DNA from: Chlorops oryzae
Taxonomy: Eukaryota; Arthropoda; Insecta; Diptera; Chloropidae
Length of the DNA: 64,000 bases
Direction: 5' to 3'
Assembly (NCBI GenBank): GCA_020466095.1
Contig: CM035807.1
Location: 24,551,881-24,615,880 of the forward strand
The position numbers and the translations under genes are program-made. Shown piece by piece: positions 61,301 through 64,000 of the stretch (the first letter of the stretch is position 1; each line of letters starts with the position of its first letter). The notes beneath the pieces are model-generated. The model worked only from the letters and a program-made list of their open reading frames with translations, was not told the DNA's origin and did no database searches.

Positions 61301-64000
61301 GTTAATTTTGAGTGGGCGTGGAGCAAAAAGTAGGCGTGGCTGCATATCAATGTTCAGTTTTTCCAATTTTGGGTCACAGCAGTAAGCTCTGTTCTAAAGT
61401 TCAACTCAGTGGGTCCAAAATTATGAAATTTAGCTTCCACATTAGAAGTGAGTTAGGGCTTCTATTTTAAATGATTGTATATCCGTTATTTTTGACATAA
61501 GAATCTTAATTTTTTTATCATGGTGTATTTGGGGATATATCTAAATATTCAAAAAAGTGAATTTTGAACAATATTTAAGGTGGGGCCTTTCAACATTAAG
61601 GTAACAAAATATTCCTTTCGAAGTCCTGAAAACATTTCGAAGACTCCGAATTTGATAAAATTTTTATTATAATTTGTTTTTGTTTAGAGTCGATAGGAAT
61701 ATAAGAAACAATATAAGGCATTTGATGCAATTATTTATCAGATTTATTCACATTTAAAAAAAATTTTACTCCCTTTCTTGAACTGCATCTTTGCGATTGG
61801 AATTTCTCATAATGAACAGAAAAAACGCCTTTTTTTCGGAAAAACTTCGAAGAACATTTCTTTGAAATAATAGCAATTCCTTGGGACGGACTTCAATTAT
61901 GGGAGCATCCAATGAAAAGTAAATCAAGAATTCCTGAAAGAAGGCAAGAAAAGTTTCCAATCCGTTTGCTTTGACAATGCACAAAGAATATTCATTGCAA
62001 AAATTTACGCATTCCAAGTGCAAAACTTTGAGGTCAAGATTGAAATTCAATTATTATTTATAATTTAATTTGCCCCAACAAGAAAGAATGTGCCAACGGC
62101 GAAAAAATAGCTGTCAGCATACAAAGGGCAAAGGAAAACAGAAAACCGAAAAATTCCGCAGCGATTTTCATTTCATTTGCTGCACAGCACAGTCCTTCTT
62201 CAGACGTTTTGTAAGGACTTGTTTTTTTTTCCTTTTTCTTTCGCTTGGCCTTCGAAAAGACCATCACGCCATTTAGCCATACTCCATTGCAAATCGTTAC
62301 TCAAATCGAAGTAATACACTGAATGGCTCTGCCCACTTTATAAGTTCTCAACTTCGATCCCTTGCAATGAGTCAAGAAATCGAGGCGAAAAAAAAGAGAA
62401 AAAATAATAATAATATAAGGAACTTAAAAGCTCTGCAAAATGCTTTTAAGGAATTCAGAATATTTCACTTAATATCGACGAAGGACTATGGGTGCGAAAT
62501 GACTCCTTCGCTTTTCGATTGCATACTTTAAATGGGAAGAAGAATGAACCTATTCATTGCCTGAGTTTAGCCTGCCAAAGACTGTTGATGCTATTTTTTT
62601 GCTTCATTTTTTCATTCTATCTCGCATTCTCTCTCCTCTCTTTCTCTCTTTGCAAAAGTCTTGTGGGCAAATTACCTTCATAACAGTTAAGAAAATTGAA
62701 AAGGAAGAAATGGAAAGAAAAAGGAAAAAACGAAAACTTCACAGCGCAAAAGGGTCAGGTGAAAAGTTGCCAACGCAACAAAAGCCTTAGAGCTTCTAAG
62801 CGACAAACAACAAGAAATGGCAAGGGCTTAGAAATGACCACAGACGATGGCATTAAAGTCTCGGACAGTGGGTACAACGAGTTGCAGGAATAGTTTGGTG
62901 AAAGTTTAATTAAAATTCTCTCCATCGTATGAGCAGCGTCCTTTCGAGTCGACTTGCTTGCATAGAAATTTTAAGCGTCAGCCTTAAACTTGAAAGTTGA
63001 AAAATAGAACTTGAACGGAACACATAACTTTGAAGAAACTTTGCTCGGTTACCGTGGACCCGCTAGATCAGAAGTCAAATTCAGACAACAAGCACCAACT
63101 GGAATGAAAATTGCCAGTAGCGCTTTTCATGCTTGCTTTCATGGTATTCAGGTCTCGAGATTCCTACCGCCGCTGGTCGCATTGTTTTCCATCATTGCTA
63201 TCATCGCTATCGTCACTGTCGGCAGTGTTCGTTCAATATTGTCGCTTTTGTCATTTGTGCCTCACTCAGCCCCGGCTTGTTTCGTTCCACTTCGCTCTCT
63301 TCGGCGTCAGATTGTCGTGCTCATTTCATTTTGCCGCTGTGCACGTTTTCGCTTTTCTCGATTTGTGTTGGCAGCTTCATAAAAATTAATGAACGTAAAA
63401 AAAGTTTTCGTTTTTCTCCTATTCTTTGGCTCACAATAAGCCTGAGTTGCATGAAAATGATAAATACTGTACGAAAGGATTGCGACTTTATTTTATTGTG
63501 AGGTCTTTCTCCCCGAGCTGCACATCCTGTATAATGTATAAATGATTTTTTTTTTCCCCCATTCGCCGGATGGAACGGAAATATATTGTTCAAGTGTACT
63601 GACTTGATAAGGTCTCAACGCGAGGATAACGTTAGGCTGGACCTTGCTATACAAACACGTAAACATCTGACCGCAGATTGAATATTCATTTTTATACTCA
63701 ATATCAGGAGGATGTGTAAGTTTTGCGTGGGTCTTTTGAACAGAAAAAACTAAGCCGCCGCAGTTATGGATGCATATTCTCGTTCAAGACCGACAACGAC
63801 GTCAATTGAAATATCTCAGTCTCTTCGTTTGTACCTTTGAAGTGAGATCTTTTCATGAACATCTGATGCATATATTCTCGCAAGAACAAAGTTTATCCTC
63901 GCATACAATATAGGTTTTTTTTATTTTTATTAATTTAATTATTATGAGTCATTGTTGTTTGTGTCATTATTAACATGATGATCATGACCATCCTAGGCAT
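58394..64000. other. Intron or intergenic, nothing recognised
   Basis: Mostly AT-rich. Around 61310-61350 GTGGGCGTGG...AGGCGTGG resembles the CCACGCCC part of the TACCCGACA family and may be a relic. A GC-richer open frame at 63011-63382 starts with TTG and is built on CATCGTCA-type simple sequence, so it is not called. Confidence 0.4.

Larger units (their letters stand above)
20380..64000 (+). other. Very long receptor intron (open at the window end)
   Basis: From the donor at 20380 no exon encoding TM5 was found by eye, so the intron is at least 43.6 kb unless a short exon was missed. Insect amine receptor genes commonly have introns of this size. It holds most of the transposons listed below and a ratchet site at 42869/42870. 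An open coding-like stretch at 57.9 kb might be a later exon of this gene. Confidence 0.5.

Noticed and set aside
63011..63382. 123-codon frame in GC-richer DNA
   Set aside because: TTG start and simple CATCGTCA-type repeats; overlapping open frames in all three phases point to composition.

Overview
The window is AT-rich animal nuclear DNA, most likely from a higher (brachyceran) fly. The signs are a fly-type Inr/MTE/DPE core promoter, very long introns, a receptor exon of insect type, and mariner, hAT-, Harbinger- and pogo-like elements plus tRNA-derived SINEs. Repeat content would fit a tephritid, but I cannot fix the genus. Most of the window is intron or intergenic DNA; nearly all short open frames are chance.

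Two protein-coding genes can be supported. At 11393-12947 on the minus strand is a compact two-exon gene for a secreted 121-residue Kunitz-type peptide, with TATA box, signal peptide, phase-matched intron and poly(A) signal. About 3.3 kb away, on the plus strand, a TATA-less core promoter near 16282 probably starts the leader of an alpha2-adrenergic-like octopamine receptor (Octalpha2R family). Its first coding exon (19288-20379) encodes a long, glycosylation-rich N-terminus and TM1-TM4, and ends at a strong splice donor. The exons for TM5-TM7 were not found, so the following intron probably runs past the window end (at least 43.6 kb). A near-perfect recursive-splicing (ratchet) site sits in it at 42869/42870.

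The rest is a graveyard of mobile DNA. It holds a Himar1-like mariner (56173-57479, broken transposase) and a second mariner of cecropia/SETMAR type (43082-44355, perfect 32-bp ends, ruined transposase). It also holds a 544-bp hAT-like foldback MITE with an 8-bp target duplication (22239-22782), two Harbinger-like MITEs with TAA/TTA duplications, a pogo/Tigger-like MITE, a 784-bp TA-flanked MITE, at least four tRNA-derived SINE copies, a dispersed TACCCGACA-ended family, and an 11-bp minisatellite (26819-27190) open in several reading frames by arithmetic alone.

Nothing here resembles a bacterial-style gene cluster or a new multi-gene system. The items most worth following are the ratchet site, the promoter plus uORF-bearing receptor leader, the Kunitz variant with an extra cysteine pair, and a coding-like open stretch at 57.9 kb.
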